This document shows, piece by piece, positions 28,335 through 36,197 of a stretch of 64,000 bases of DNA (position 1 is the stretch's first letter; each line of letters opens with the position of its first letter). Made by a program: the position numbers and the translations under genes. The notes under the pieces are model-generated. The model did not search any database, was not told the DNA's origin, and was given only the letters and a program-made list of their open reading frames with translations. This DNA is from Bacteroidales bacterium. GTDB taxonomy: Bacteria; Bacteroidota; Bacteroidia; Bacteroidales; Tenuifilaceae. The DNA lies in the NCBI GenBank assembly GCA_013376985.1, contig JACABB010000027.1, positions 1 through 64,000 of the forward strand, read 5' to 3'.

Positions 28335-28997
28335 TTATTCTTTCTCAATCGTTTTTCTATATTTCTCAATCGTTTCATCTATATGGTTAAGTTCTACCAA
28401 CCATTCTAACAGGTCTTTGTCAAGCCATTCTATACCTTCAATAATTTCAAGTTTATATGAATTCAATACGCTCAAATTCCATGTAATAGCTTCATGGTGA
28501 AATATCCTATTCCTTAATCTTCTAATTCCATTGAATTTTGAACTCATTGTTTTCCGTTTTCTAATGTTCTTTGGACAGTTCGGGAAAGATAAACGCAAAC
28601 TTTTCCACAATGTCATTTCAAATCGTGTATCAAAAAGAGACGTCCAAAATCCAAACGATAATTCCGACATTATTCTTCCCGATGTAATTTCTTTCTTTTC
28701 AGACATGATATTTGTTCTCGCTTCAGATATTCTGTCTATCTGAAATCTTGATGCAATTCGAACAAACTCAATATTCTCATACCATTGCTTGTCGTTAAAT
28801 CGTTTGGTTAGTTGATAGTCAATGGAGTTTCTTAAACCTACCTCTAAGATTGCAAGTAGTGGATAAAATGTTTCTGATATTAATATGTTGCTTTTATAGT
28901 GTGATATTGCGTTTTCAAAGTCATTCTTGTGATGCCTTAAGTAAGGTTCTAGCCTCTCTTTTGAAATTATTTTCTCAATTATTGCTTTGTTAACCAT
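28335..28997 (-). CDS. Abi_2 family HEPN abortive-infection protein
   Basis: The Abi_2 (AbiD/AbiF) pattern is clear: YPLLAILEVGLRNSIDYQL, IMSELSFGFWTSLFD and the RNase HEPN motif R162-N163-x3-H167 in RNRIFHHEAI. This fold cleaves RNA and often acts in phage defence. The product has 220 residues and no membrane segment. The start at 28997 is preceded by a structured leader with its own promoter (see 28998-29078). It lies between junction repeats with a ParDE module, so it is probably a mobile defence gene. Confidence 0.82.
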   Translation of the reverse strand: MVNKAIIEKIISKERLEPYLRHHKNDFENAISHYKSNILISETFYPLLAILEVGLRNSIDYQLTKRFNDKQWYENIEFVRIASRFQIDRISEARTNIMSEKKEITSGRIMSELSFGFWTSLFDTRFEMTLWKSLRLSFPNCPKNIRKRKTMSSKFNGIRRLRNRIFHHEAITWNLSVLNSYKLEIIEGIEWLDKDLLEWLVELNHIDETIEKYRKTIEKE

Positions 28998-29078
28998 AAG
29001 TTTACTATCTTTGCATAGTAGTCCCGGTGATTCCTCTCCCAGTTTTTTGCTGGTGATGAAGCCGGGTTCTTTGTTTTA
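28998..29078 (-). ncRNA. Structured leader or small RNA ahead of the abi gene
   Basis: On the minus strand the segment reads a CCCGG...CCGGG outer stem, an inner CCAG/CUGG stem with an A-rich loop, then CUAU GCAAAG AUAG, ending 8 bases before the abi ATG. A TATCTTTG -7 element sits just upstream at 29085-29092. I recall published structured RNAs associated with Abi_2 genes (abiF motif), but I cannot verify identity. Orientation is uncertain, because the + strand also has TATCTTTG (29006-29013) and stems are symmetric; the minus-strand reading has the better -33 spacing. Confidence 0.5.
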
Positions 29079-29084
29079 TAGAAT

Positions 29085-29092
29085 CAAAGATA
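29085..29092 (-). promoter_or_regulatory. -7 element for the abi leader
   Basis: Minus-strand TATCTTTG (CAAAGATA on +). A minus-strand TTTG is at 29116-29119, 23 bases upstream, acceptable for the Bacteroidota -33 box. It predicts an RNA starting near 29078. Confidence 0.55.
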
Positions 29093-29236
29093 AAAAATTT
29101 CCATTCGAGTCTTCCCAAATCCTATCGTGTCGTCTTAAAAATTATTGGTTACAAATCAATAGATTTTATACGGTTAGAACTTAGCGAAGCGATGTCATGA
29201 ACCATAACTTACACGTTCACCGAAGGTAATAAGCCA

Positions 29237-29315
29237 CTATTTAAGAACGACGTAGATACGCTTTGTTAACCGAGCGTTTTTTGCGAGTTCGCTAAAAGCA
29301 ATCCACATCGAACGG
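29237..29315. repeat. Junction repeat, copy a (3' of parE)
   Basis: The first 33 bases (CTATTTAAGAACGACG... to ...TTGTTAA, 29237-29269) match 30139-30171 at 31 of 33 positions. The rest matches 28256-28302. So this copy bridges the two partial copies. Confidence 0.65.
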
Positions 29316-29344
29316 GGAATTTAGTGTGTGTTGTATGTGGTTTT

Positions 29345-29641
29345 TTATTCGTCTATGCGGTTTTCAATGTCCATTCGCTGGTGTAAAACTCTTATTATTT
29401 CAACAATATTTTTTCTGGATTTCTTATAAAAAACTATATGCGAATTCACAATTGATGCTCTATATCCTTTTTTAATGTAATCAACGGACTTTCCACTCTC
29501 GAAGTTCTCTGAAATAAATTCGATTTCATCTATAATTAGATTGTAGTATCTATCGGCTTGTTCAAGTGACCAGTTCTCAAACGTGTACAACCAAATCTTT
29601 TCGATATCTTGATTTGCTTTCTCGCTAATTAAATATCTCAT
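29345..29641 (-). CDS. parE: ParE/RelE-type toxin
   Basis: A 98-residue ParE-like toxin: YLISEKANQDIEKIWLYTFENWS, ADRYYNLIIDEIEFI, and the C-terminal IVFYKK...VEIIRVLHQRMDIE strand set. RelE-superfamily members act on ribosomes or gyrase; ParE members poison DNA gyrase. Its ATG overlaps the parD stop by four bases, the typical antitoxin-first arrangement. No disruption seen. Confidence 0.88.
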   Translation of the reverse strand: MRYLISEKANQDIEKIWLYTFENWSLEQADRYYNLIIDEIEFISENFESGKSVDYIKKGYRASIVNSHIVFYKKSRKNIVEIIRVLHQRMDIENRIDE

Positions 29642-29886
29642 TTCTTCACATGTTTAGCATGAAGATTTTTAAGATTTTCTTTTCGGTCAAAGTCTTTAAC
29701 AAATCCACTCTTCTCTCCAATTTCGAGTTCCTTAATTAGAGCTTTATACCTATTCTCCTCATTCTCTAAAAGGCGAAGAGCAGTTCTAACGACCTCACTA
29801 ACAGACGAAAATCTTCCAGAAGAGACTTTCTCATTAACAAAGTTCTCGAAATACTCTCCAAGTAGTATTGATGTATTCTTTGCCAT
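29638..29886 (-). CDS. parD: ParD-type antitoxin
   Basis: The N-terminal ribbon-helix-helix (NTSILLGEYFENFVNEKVSSGRFSSVSEVVRTALRLLE) binds DNA and the C-terminus (residues 50-82) is the toxin-neutralising tail. The 82 residues are normal for the family. It is followed by parE with a four-base overlap, and its promoter is covered by a palindrome at 29909-29923. Confidence 0.88.
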   Translation of the reverse strand: MAKNTSILLGEYFENFVNEKVSSGRFSSVSEVVRTALRLLENEENRYKALIKELEIGEKSGFVKDFDRKENLKNLHAKHVKK

Positions 29887-29902
29887 TGCAGATTATTTTT
29901 CT

Positions 29903-29923
29903 CAAAAATACCAATTCTTGGTA
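29903..29923 (-). promoter_or_regulatory. parDE promoter with overlapping operator palindrome
   Basis: TACCAA-TTC-TTGGTA (29909-29923) is a perfect 6+3+6 palindrome, 23 bases upstream of the parD ATG. On the minus strand it runs directly into TATTTTTG (29903-29910), a TAnnTTTG -7 element. Binding by ParD or ParDE there would repress the operon. Confidence 0.6.
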
Positions 29924-30138
29924 TAAATGCAAAATCCGGGAATGGCTTTTTGATAAAATTGTGCACAATATTCCCGTAACAAGAAATGCTAAAGAGTTAG
30001 AAACCGAACATCTATCCGCTATTAGAAACTATATTAAAGGTAATAAAAAACGTTTTTGCATTTCAGCCACAGTAAAAAACACATGCTAGTGACAGTATAT
30101 TCCTTACTTAACTAGGAATTTGGTGGGGTTAGAAATCG

Positions 30139-30171
30139 CTATTTAAAAACGACGTAGATACGCTTTGCTAA
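30139..30171. repeat. Junction repeat, copy b (3' of the coiled-coil gene)
   Basis: 31 of 33 bases equal 29237-29269. It lies 44 bases past the stop of the minus-strand gene at 30215. The 29,924-30,138 stretch between it and parD shows no credible gene. Confidence 0.65.
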
Positions 30172-30214
30172 TTTACGCCGTGCGGGTTTGTAACAACTGT
30201 TAGAACCAATTTTA

Positions 30215-30820
30215 TTACTTGATTTTTAATTTATCTGCATTATATTTCAAGTCGAGAATAATTGTTTGTGAGTGTTTATTTTTATCAATTTCTTTTAATT
30301 GATTAAAATAATCCTCAATTGTCATATCTGTTTTTTGAAAAATATCGATTAAATCTTCCTTTGTAATATTTGGAAAACAACTCTTTAATAATAAATCAGC
30401 AATTGTAGAGAGATTTTTAAAATCTTCTCCAATTAGATACAATTTAAAAGCATATAAAAAGTCGTAAGTTGCATTTTTATACTTTTTAGCTTGTAAATGG
30501 CTATTCCCTTGTAGATGTAAACCCATACCTTTTAATCCTTGCGATTTTTTATCAAATTCTTCAGTAATTTTCTTAATTTCCTCCTGATATTCTTTCCTAA
30601 TTTCTTGTTGAAGCTCAAGTTTTAGTTGTTCTAATTGCTCTTGAGTATTAATTCTTATTTCTTTTTCTTGAAGTCTAAGAATTCTATTTTGCATAAATTG
30701 AAAAACAAATGGAATAATTATTCCAAATACAGCGAATATAATACTACCTGTTATGATGAGCTTATCCCAAGCGGAGTTATAAAACTCTTCAATTTGTTTA
30801 ATAATGTCAATTTGTTCCAT
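30215..30820 (-). CDS. Membrane-anchored coiled-coil protein of unknown function
   Basis: An N-terminal membrane helix (residues about 17-43, IITGSIIFAVFGIIIPFVFQF) is followed by a long charged coiled coil (about 50-100: LRLQEKEIRINTQEQLEQLK and KEYQEEIKKITEEF) and a helical C-terminal region with LQGNSHLQAKKYKNATYDFLYAFKLYL, which looks TPR-like. I start at the ATG at 30820 rather than at an upstream GTG. Similar single-helix coiled-coil proteins are common as cassette-borne accessory genes. TAAACGAGTTAGC lies on the minus strand before the start. Confidence 0.65.
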   Translation of the reverse strand: MEQIDIIKQIEEFYNSAWDKLIITGSIIFAVFGIIIPFVFQFMQNRILRLQEKEIRINTQEQLEQLKLELQQEIRKEYQEEIKKITEEFDKKSQGLKGMGLHLQGNSHLQAKKYKNATYDFLYAFKLYLIGEDFKNLSTIADLLLKSCFPNITKEDLIDIFQKTDMTIEDYFNQLKEIDKNKHSQTIILDLKYNADKLKIK

Positions 30821-31135
30821 AGTGTTATCAGTTAAAATTAGTGCTAACTCGTTTATAAATATCCTCTTTCCATATACATCCACATATCTTTTTGTGAACA
30901 GTTACGGTTTTATTATACAATATCCCAAAAATACTAAACAATCCCCGATTATCAAACCACAGTCTTGGTATATAATCTCAAAACTTATCAACCATTTGCA
31001 CCGTTCTGTGGAATCTACCTATAAATTGAGCAGGTAAGGTAGGCTTTACTAACTCCTCTCTGTATAATCGCAATTTGCGATAATTCTGAACTCTTTCCTC
31101 CAACTCTTCACTTTCAACCTTTCATTTTTCACTTT
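30821..31135. other. Gap with repeats between accessory patch and MocR gene
   Basis: Contains the minus-strand TAAACGAGTTAGC motif (about 30,845-30,860), the palindrome ATCGCAATTTGCGAT (31,067-31,081) and the CTTTTCACTTTTCACTTTC-type repeat from about 31,083 into the end of the MocR gene. No gene seen. Confidence 0.5.
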
Positions 31136-32623
31136 TCACTTTTCACTTTCAACTACCTCCAACTCCTCTACCGCCTCAGCAATCCGCCGCATTCCCTCCT
31201 CAATTTCCTCCTCGTTGCATTTTGATATTGATAATCGCAAATAGTGCTCCTTGGGTGGGTTATAGAAAAAGGAACTACCATCGATAATTTTAACCCCAAA
31301 TTTTTGGAAATGTTCCTCTAAGTCAATCTTATCCGCTTTAACATTAAGCCGCAACCAAATTAAAAATCCGCCTAATGGCTCCTGCCAAACAACCTTATCG
31401 GCTGGCATATAGGTTTTTAGTGCCTTAAGTGCCACTTTCATTCTTTTACGAAAGGCTCTCAAATACTTTCGGATATGTAGCTCGTAGTAGCCCGATTTGC
31501 AGAAGTGATATAGCATTATTTGGCTAAAGGTGTTTGTAGATAAATCGAACATCGTTTTTAGGGCCGTTAATCGGTTAATGCACTCTTTATCAGCAATTAT
31601 CCAACCAATACGAAATCCGGGGGCTAGTATCTTCGAGAACGATCCAAGGTAAATTACAACCCCGTGCGAATCGATTGATTTTATTGGCAGGTGCACCTTG
31701 CCAAAGTATTTCATCTCCTCCTCAATGCTATCCTCAATTATTATCACCTTATGCTTTTCGCAAAGCGAGAGGAGTTCCTCCCTTTTATCCTGCGATAGGG
31801 TTACCGATGTTGGGTTGTGGAAGGTTGGCATCGTGTAAATCATCTTAATGGGATGTTTCTTCAGGTGCTTTTTAAAAACTTCAATATCCATACCACTTTC
31901 AGTAACAGGAATCTCAAGAATCTTACATCCATAGTACTTAATCAGCGGAATTAGCATTGAATAGGTTGGCGATTCTGCCGCAACATAATCATCTTTTGTT
32001 ATAAATGTTTGAAAAATAAGCTGTAATGAGTTTTGAGAACCATTGGTTATAAGAATATTCTCATCCTTTGAGTTTACACCGTGCAGCCTCATGTGCGATA
32101 CTATTGAACGCCTCAACGGTTCGTAACCACGCGGATTACAGTAGCTGAAAACCTGTTTATCCGAATCGGAAATTGACTCCCTAATGCAATTATTAATCAA
32201 CCGAACATCAATAAGCCTGGAGTCTGGTTCAAGCCTATTAAAACTTATAAGATGCTCATTTTCATCCCTTACCAATTGCGAAAATCTTTCTATTTTCTCA
32301 TAGTCAGGCTTATATACCCCTTCGAGTATATCATCCCAAAATATCTCACCGTGGCTTATTGGCGAAATATCCTTATTCAAACTCTTACGCTTCCGTACCT
32401 TCGTATACGAGCCGGGCGTACTCTCAATGTATCCCAATGCCCACAGCTCCTCGTAAGCCCTAATAACCGTTGAGCGGTTAACTCCAAGCGATATCCCAAG
32501 CTGCCTTGTTGATGGCATCTGAAAACCCTCCTGCAAATCGCCCGATTCAATAAGCGATTTTATTTGATTTACTAGCTGATCGAATATGTTTTCGCGCTTA
32601 CTTTTATCAATTGAAAGTAGCAT
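31136..32623 (-). CDS. MocR/PdxR-type regulator (GntR HTH plus aminotransferase domain)
   Basis: Residues 1-80 form a GntR winged helix (FDQLVNQIKSLIESG, MPSTRQLGISLGVNRSTVIRAYEEL). Residues 110-490 are an aspartate aminotransferase fold with the PLP lysine in YLGSFSKILAPGFRIGW. Such proteins sense PLP or an amino-acid adduct. It diverges from an aminotransferase gene with 86 bases between the starts, and that gene is the likely target; the 3' end runs into a repeat. ATTGGTTGAG (32633-32642) and ATTGGATGTT (about 32660-32669) in the gap may be operator half-sites. Confidence 0.9.
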   Translation of the reverse strand: MLLSIDKSKRENIFDQLVNQIKSLIESGDLQEGFQMPSTRQLGISLGVNRSTVIRAYEELWALGYIESTPGSYTKVRKRKSLNKDISPISHGEIFWDDILEGVYKPDYEKIERFSQLVRDENEHLISFNRLEPDSRLIDVRLINNCIRESISDSDKQVFSYCNPRGYEPLRRSIVSHMRLHGVNSKDENILITNGSQNSLQLIFQTFITKDDYVAAESPTYSMLIPLIKYYGCKILEIPVTESGMDIEVFKKHLKKHPIKMIYTMPTFHNPTSVTLSQDKREELLSLCEKHKVIIIEDSIEEEMKYFGKVHLPIKSIDSHGVVIYLGSFSKILAPGFRIGWIIADKECINRLTALKTMFDLSTNTFSQIMLYHFCKSGYYELHIRKYLRAFRKRMKVALKALKTYMPADKVVWQEPLGGFLIWLRLNVKADKIDLEEHFQKFGVKIIDGSSFFYNPPKEHYLRLSISKCNEEEIEEGMRRIAEAVEELEVVESEK

Positions 32624-32690
32624 AGTTTACAAATATTGGTTGAGTAAAAATAGCTATAAATTGGATGTTTTCGCTCATACAATTATGGAA

Positions 32691-32698
32691 TAATTTTG
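32691..32698 (+). promoter_or_regulatory. -7 element with very short leader
   Basis: TAATTTTG lies 11 bases before the aminotransferase ATG at 32710, giving a leader of only about five bases. This decides against the in-frame ATG at 32665, which would lie upstream of the promoter. Confidence 0.6.
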
Positions 32699-32709
32699 TA
32701 AAAAAAACT

Positions 32710-33921
32710 ATGCAGATTACCTATTCAGAGTTCGCAGGAAGAGTTAAAGGATCAGAAATCCGAGAGCTCTTAAAATACACACGAAAAGAGGGAATAATAT
32801 CATTTGCAGGTGGTTTGCCCGATCCAAGCCTCTTCCCTTTGGATGATATCACCCGAATTACAAAAGAAGTACTCAACGAGAAGGGATTATTGGCATTACA
32901 GTATGGCCCAACGCCCGGAGAACCAGAGATGATTGATGCTCTGGTTGAACACATGGCCAATTTTGACGAAAAGGCTACAACGGATCAAATCTGCGTTACA
33001 TCATCATCTCAACAGGGGCTCGATTTGATATCGCTGGTGATGGTTGATAAAGATTCCGAGATTATCATGGAGCTACCCTCCTACATCGGAGCCATTCAGG
33101 CATTCGAACGGGCAGGTGCAAAGATGAACGGGATCCGATTGCTGGACGATGGTATGGATTTGGATCAGCTGGAAGAGGTGCTGAAAGATAAGGCCAATAA
33201 GAAGATAAAAGTTCGCTTTATCTACACAATTCCTGATTATCAGAATCCATCGGGTATTGTAATGAGCCTTGCAAAAAGGAAGAAACTGATCGAAATAGCA
33301 TCGCGTTGGGAAGTGCCAATTGTTGAGGATTCTCCTTATCGCGAAATCACTTTTAATGGTGTAACTTTTCCAAGCTTATGGACTCTATCCAACGGCGAAG
33401 GGGTTATTCAGCTTAAAACCTTCTCCAAGATGCTTTTCCCTGGCATGCGATTGGGCTGGATTACAGCACAAAAGGAGATTATTGAAAAGTTAGCGTTGAT
33501 GAAACAATCGGTAGATCTTTGCTCACCATCGTTCAACCAGCTGATTATTGCCCGTTTTATCAGAGAAGGCAGAATGAAAGAGACTATTAAACAGGCCATT
33601 GCGCTTTATATCAAAAAAAATGCAAGCATGCTCAACTCGCTTGCGGAGTTTATGCCCGAGTACGTAAAATGGTCGAAACCAACTGGTGGAATGTTTCTTT
33701 GGTTAACATTTCCAGAGTTTATAGATGCTAAAGAGATGCTAAAAATAGCCGCTGCAAATAACGTTGTTTATGTTATTGGGAAGCCATTCCATTGCAATGG
33801 AACGGGACAGAATACGCTGCGTTTAAACTACTCATTCCCTTCTATTCCACAGATAGAGATGGGAATCCAGAGTCTTGCTCAAACAGCCAAGGAGTTCTGC
33901 GAGATCAAAAAAAGTATCTAG
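32710..33921 (+). CDS. Class I PLP-dependent aminotransferase (2-aminoadipate/LysN-like)
   Basis: Fold type I aminotransferase, 403 residues. ISFAGGLPDPSLFP, YGPTPGEPEMIDAL, PDYQNPSG, VEDSPYREI and the PLP lysine in KTFSKMLFPGMRLGW are all in the 2-aminoadipate/kynurenine aminotransferase subgroup also used for branched-chain and aromatic amino acids. Its divergent MocR partner suggests substrate-linked control. I take the ATG at 32710. The exact substrate cannot be read from sequence. Confidence 0.88.
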   Translation: MQITYSEFAGRVKGSEIRELLKYTRKEGIISFAGGLPDPSLFPLDDITRITKEVLNEKGLLALQYGPTPGEPEMIDALVEHMANFDEKATTDQICVTSSSQQGLDLISLVMVDKDSEIIMELPSYIGAIQAFERAGAKMNGIRLLDDGMDLDQLEEVLKDKANKKIKVRFIYTIPDYQNPSGIVMSLAKRKKLIEIASRWEVPIVEDSPYREITFNGVTFPSLWTLSNGEGVIQLKTFSKMLFPGMRLGWITAQKEIIEKLALMKQSVDLCSPSFNQLIIARFIREGRMKETIKQAIALYIKKNASMLNSLAEFMPEYVKWSKPTGGMFLWLTFPEFIDAKEMLKIAAANNVVYVIGKPFHCNGTGQNTLRLNYSFPSIPQIEMGIQSLAQTAKEFCEIKKSI

Positions 33922-33973
33922 TGTTATGTATTAAAAATCATTATTAAACGAGAAAAAATCTAAATTCAATAGA

Positions 33974-34125
33974 TCGCAGCGATGCTGCTTCTAGATAAAG
34001 CATAATAATCAAATCTACAAATAGTTCACAGCGATGCTGCTTTTTAAAGTCGCAGAGCGATGACCAATTTATAGTAATTTTAATTAACCCAAAAATCAAG
34101 CCCCGTAAGGGGTGACCTATATATT
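33974..34125. repeat. CAGCGATGCTGCTT and CCCCGTAAGGGG repeats
   Basis: CAGCGATGCTGCTT occurs twice, about 55 bases apart (33976 and 34030), and CCCCGTAAGGGGTGACC near 34,102. They resemble other scattered repeats of this genome. The 33,922-34,200 gap has nothing more. Confidence 0.5.
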
Positions 34126-34200
34126 GAATGCAGTAATATCAAGTATTTCATGAAATCAAATAATATTTTAGTTGGTCAGTAGTGATTAAAAATATATAAA

Positions 34201-34662
34201 ATGAATAGTATGCAAATAATTACTGAAACGAAAGGTGATTTTACCATCACAACCGATAGGGCTAAGTTGGATCTCACAGTAATACATGATTTCCTGGCAA
34301 ATGAAGCCTATTGGTGTAAAAACATTCCATTCGATAGGGTAAAAACATCTGCTGACAACTCGCTAAACTTTGGACTTTTCTATAAGGATAAGCAAATTGG
34401 GTATGCACGAATAATTACTGATTTTTCCACAATTGCTTATTTAGGAGATGTTTTTGTATTAAAGGAATTTCGTGGGCAAGGGCTCTCGAAATGGTTAATG
34501 GGAAAAATAATATCACATCCCAATTTACAAGGACTCAGACGTTGGGTGCTTTTAACTAAGGATGCGCATGAACTTTATAAGAAATTTGGTTGGACAAATA
34601 TTGCAAATCCAGAAAAATGGATGGAAAAAACCGATCTTAATGTTTACATTAACCCTAAGTAA
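34201..34662 (+). CDS. GNAT family N-acetyltransferase
   Basis: A 153-residue single GNAT domain: acetyl-CoA loop VLKEFRGQGLSKWLM (motif A, with Q/RGxGLS), preceded by GYARIITDFSTIAYLGDVFV. The C-terminal helix DAHELYKKFGW is typical of YghJ/Acetyltransf_1-type enzymes. A second ATG lies 9 bases in. No substrate can be assigned. Followed by a cupin on the same strand with a 190-base gap. Confidence 0.8.
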   Translation: MNSMQIITETKGDFTITTDRAKLDLTVIHDFLANEAYWCKNIPFDRVKTSADNSLNFGLFYKDKQIGYARIITDFSTIAYLGDVFVLKEFRGQGLSKWLMGKIISHPNLQGLRRWVLLTKDAHELYKKFGWTNIANPEKWMEKTDLNVYINPK

Positions 34663-34853
34663 TCTTTCGTTATCAAAACTAGGCAATAAAAAACATTTGT
34701 TATACCTTTCAGTAAACGCACAAAATACGCTAGATTCCAGATTATCTTCCAAGATTGTGTATCAAATTTGATTAAATTTACAACAAAGGGCTTCATTTTT
34801 CGTAGAACTATTTGTAAAAAAACTACAACTAACTAACCACTAAAACTTAAAAA

Positions 34854-35198
34854 ATGGAGCAAATTTCTTTTCAAACAACTGATTGGAGCAGGATTCCAAC
34901 AACTGTGCATAAAGGCGAAACCGGTGAAGCCTACTGGCAAACACAACAATTCGGCAATATTCGGGTAAGAATGGTGGAATATTCACCTGGCTATATTGCG
35001 GATCACTGGTGTCAGAAAGGGCATATTATCTACTGCCTTGAGGGTGAAATGGTGTCGGAACTAAAGGATGGCACCAAGCATATATTGTCTAAAGGTATGT
35101 CCTACATTGTTTCGGATGATTTAAGCAGTCATCGGTCAACCACTGAGAATGGTGTAAAGTTATTCATTATTGATGGTGAATTTTTAAAATCGTTTTAG
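34854..35198 (+). CDS. DHCW-motif cupin-fold protein
   Basis: A 114-residue cupin: WQTQQFGNIRVRMVEYSPGYIADHWCQKGH, ECLEGEM-like CLEGEMVSELKDG, and DDLSSHRSTTENGVKLFIID. The DHWCQKGH segment marks the small DHCW cupin group, which binds a metal and whose function is not established. A 12-pair hairpin follows (35221-35264). Confidence 0.8.
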   Translation: MEQISFQTTDWSRIPTTVHKGETGEAYWQTQQFGNIRVRMVEYSPGYIADHWCQKGHIIYCLEGEMVSELKDGTKHILSKGMSYIVSDDLSSHRSTTENGVKLFIIDGEFLKSF

Positions 35199-35220
35199 AT
35201 CTCCTCTGACTGATTAGGTT

Positions 35221-35264
35221 TTTTCTGCTTTCTTACCCTTCACACTAAAGGGCGAAAGCAGAAA
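35221..35264. repeat. Long hairpin after the cupin gene
   Basis: TTTTCTGCTTTC (35221-35232) pairs with GAAAGCAGAAAA (35253-35264); CCCTT and AAGGG form an inner stem. No T-run follows on either strand, so termination is uncertain. In the rest of the 35,199-35,531 gap there is a palindrome at 35,300, TTTCACGCTAAGCCGCAAAG (35,396-35,415, related to 44,626) and CATCACAGCA tandem words (35,506-35,538). Confidence 0.5.
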
Positions 35265-35299
35265 AATCAACTTACAGGCTGGTTTTTACAACTTAGCCT

Positions 35300-35314
35300 A
35301 TCGCAAATTGCGAT
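35300..35314. repeat. Dispersed palindrome ATCGCAAATTGCGAT
   Basis: Reverse complement of the copies at 4259 and 31,067. Confidence 0.65.
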
Positions 35315-35531
35315 TAATTATGTCAAAATGTGATAATGGGTAAGGGTGGTTGATCCTTGGGTGATATTTATTCTGGTAAAATATCAATAGAAAAATTTCA
35401 CGCTAAGCCGCAAAGGAAAAACGCAAAGAGCGCAAAGTCCAATAAATATTGATCTTACCGCACTTTCTAAAACTATTATTCATTGCAACAAAACATTCCC
35501 CACAGCATCACAGCAACACGGCATCACAGCA

Positions 35532-36185
35532 TCACAACTTAATATACCCATTCTTTATTGCATACAGCACCAGCCCTACCCTACTTTTAACTGAGAGTTT
35601 TTCGAATAAGGAATCCCTATAACCATCAATAGTTCTAGCACTCAGAAACATCTTGTCGGCTATTTCCTTATAGGTCATCTCGCTGCAAACTAGTTCAAGG
35701 AACTGAATCTCCTTATCGTTAAGCTTTACAGCCTCTATCTCATTGGATGAGCCTTTTAGGCTATTTGCCATTGTGCCGCTAACCAAATCGGAGTAGTAAA
35801 AACCCTTATCAACTATGTTACATAAAGCGGTGTTCAGCTCAATTGGATCGGCATCTTTAAGCACATACCCGTTTACACCCGTTTTCAGCATCTTGATAAT
35901 AGCCCCCTCCTGATCGAACATGGATAGGACAAGTATTTTAATCTCTGGATATTTCTTTTTAATCCACAGGGCGGTTTCATAGCCATCCATCTCGGGCATT
36001 GCCATATCCAAAAGAACGATATCCGGAACCGAAAGCATTCGGAGGTTTTTTATAAACTCCTTGCCATTACTAGCTTCCCAAACAACATTGAAATTCTCAA
36101 AATTATTGACCAGTTCAACCATTCCTTTGCGGAAAAGGGTATGATCGTCAACGAGTACTACGTTAATTTTCTTTGCAAATGTCAT
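35532..36185 (-). CDS. NarL/LuxR-type response regulator
   Basis: Receiver domain with D58 region VPDIVLLDMAMPEMDG and K in VLKDADP; a C-terminal LuxR HTH with LNDKEIQFLELVCSEMTYKEIADKMFLSARTIDGYRDSLFEKL. Translated last in the membrane protein-kinase-regulator operon; 12 bases separate it from the kinase stop. It is the probable phosphorylation target of that kinase. DNA targets unknown. Confidence 0.92.
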   Translation of the reverse strand: MTFAKKINVVLVDDHTLFRKGMVELVNNFENFNVVWEASNGKEFIKNLRMLSVPDIVLLDMAMPEMDGYETALWIKKKYPEIKILVLSMFDQEGAIIKMLKTGVNGYVLKDADPIELNTALCNIVDKGFYYSDLVSGTMANSLKGSSNEIEAVKLNDKEIQFLELVCSEMTYKEIADKMFLSARTIDGYRDSLFEKLSVKSRVGLVLYAIKNGYIKL

Positions 36186-36197
36186 AAGATAAATTCT

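Noticed and set aside
29868-30089. 73-residue frame on the + strand between parD and the junction repeat
   Set aside because: It begins inside parD, crosses the parDE promoter and palindrome, and has no recognisable domain; best seen as chance or a decayed fragment.
28256-30171. Calling the junction repeats integron attC sites
   Set aside because: No integrase in the window and the GTTRRRY-type core sites are not convincingly present; only a cassette-like pattern is claimed.
32665-32709. Upstream ATG for the aminotransferase
   Set aside because: It would be upstream of the TAATTTTG element; the added 15 residues are not typical of the family.
35221-35264. Intrinsic terminator at the long hairpin after the cupin gene
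   Set aside because: Strong stem but no T-run on either strand; listed as a hairpin only.
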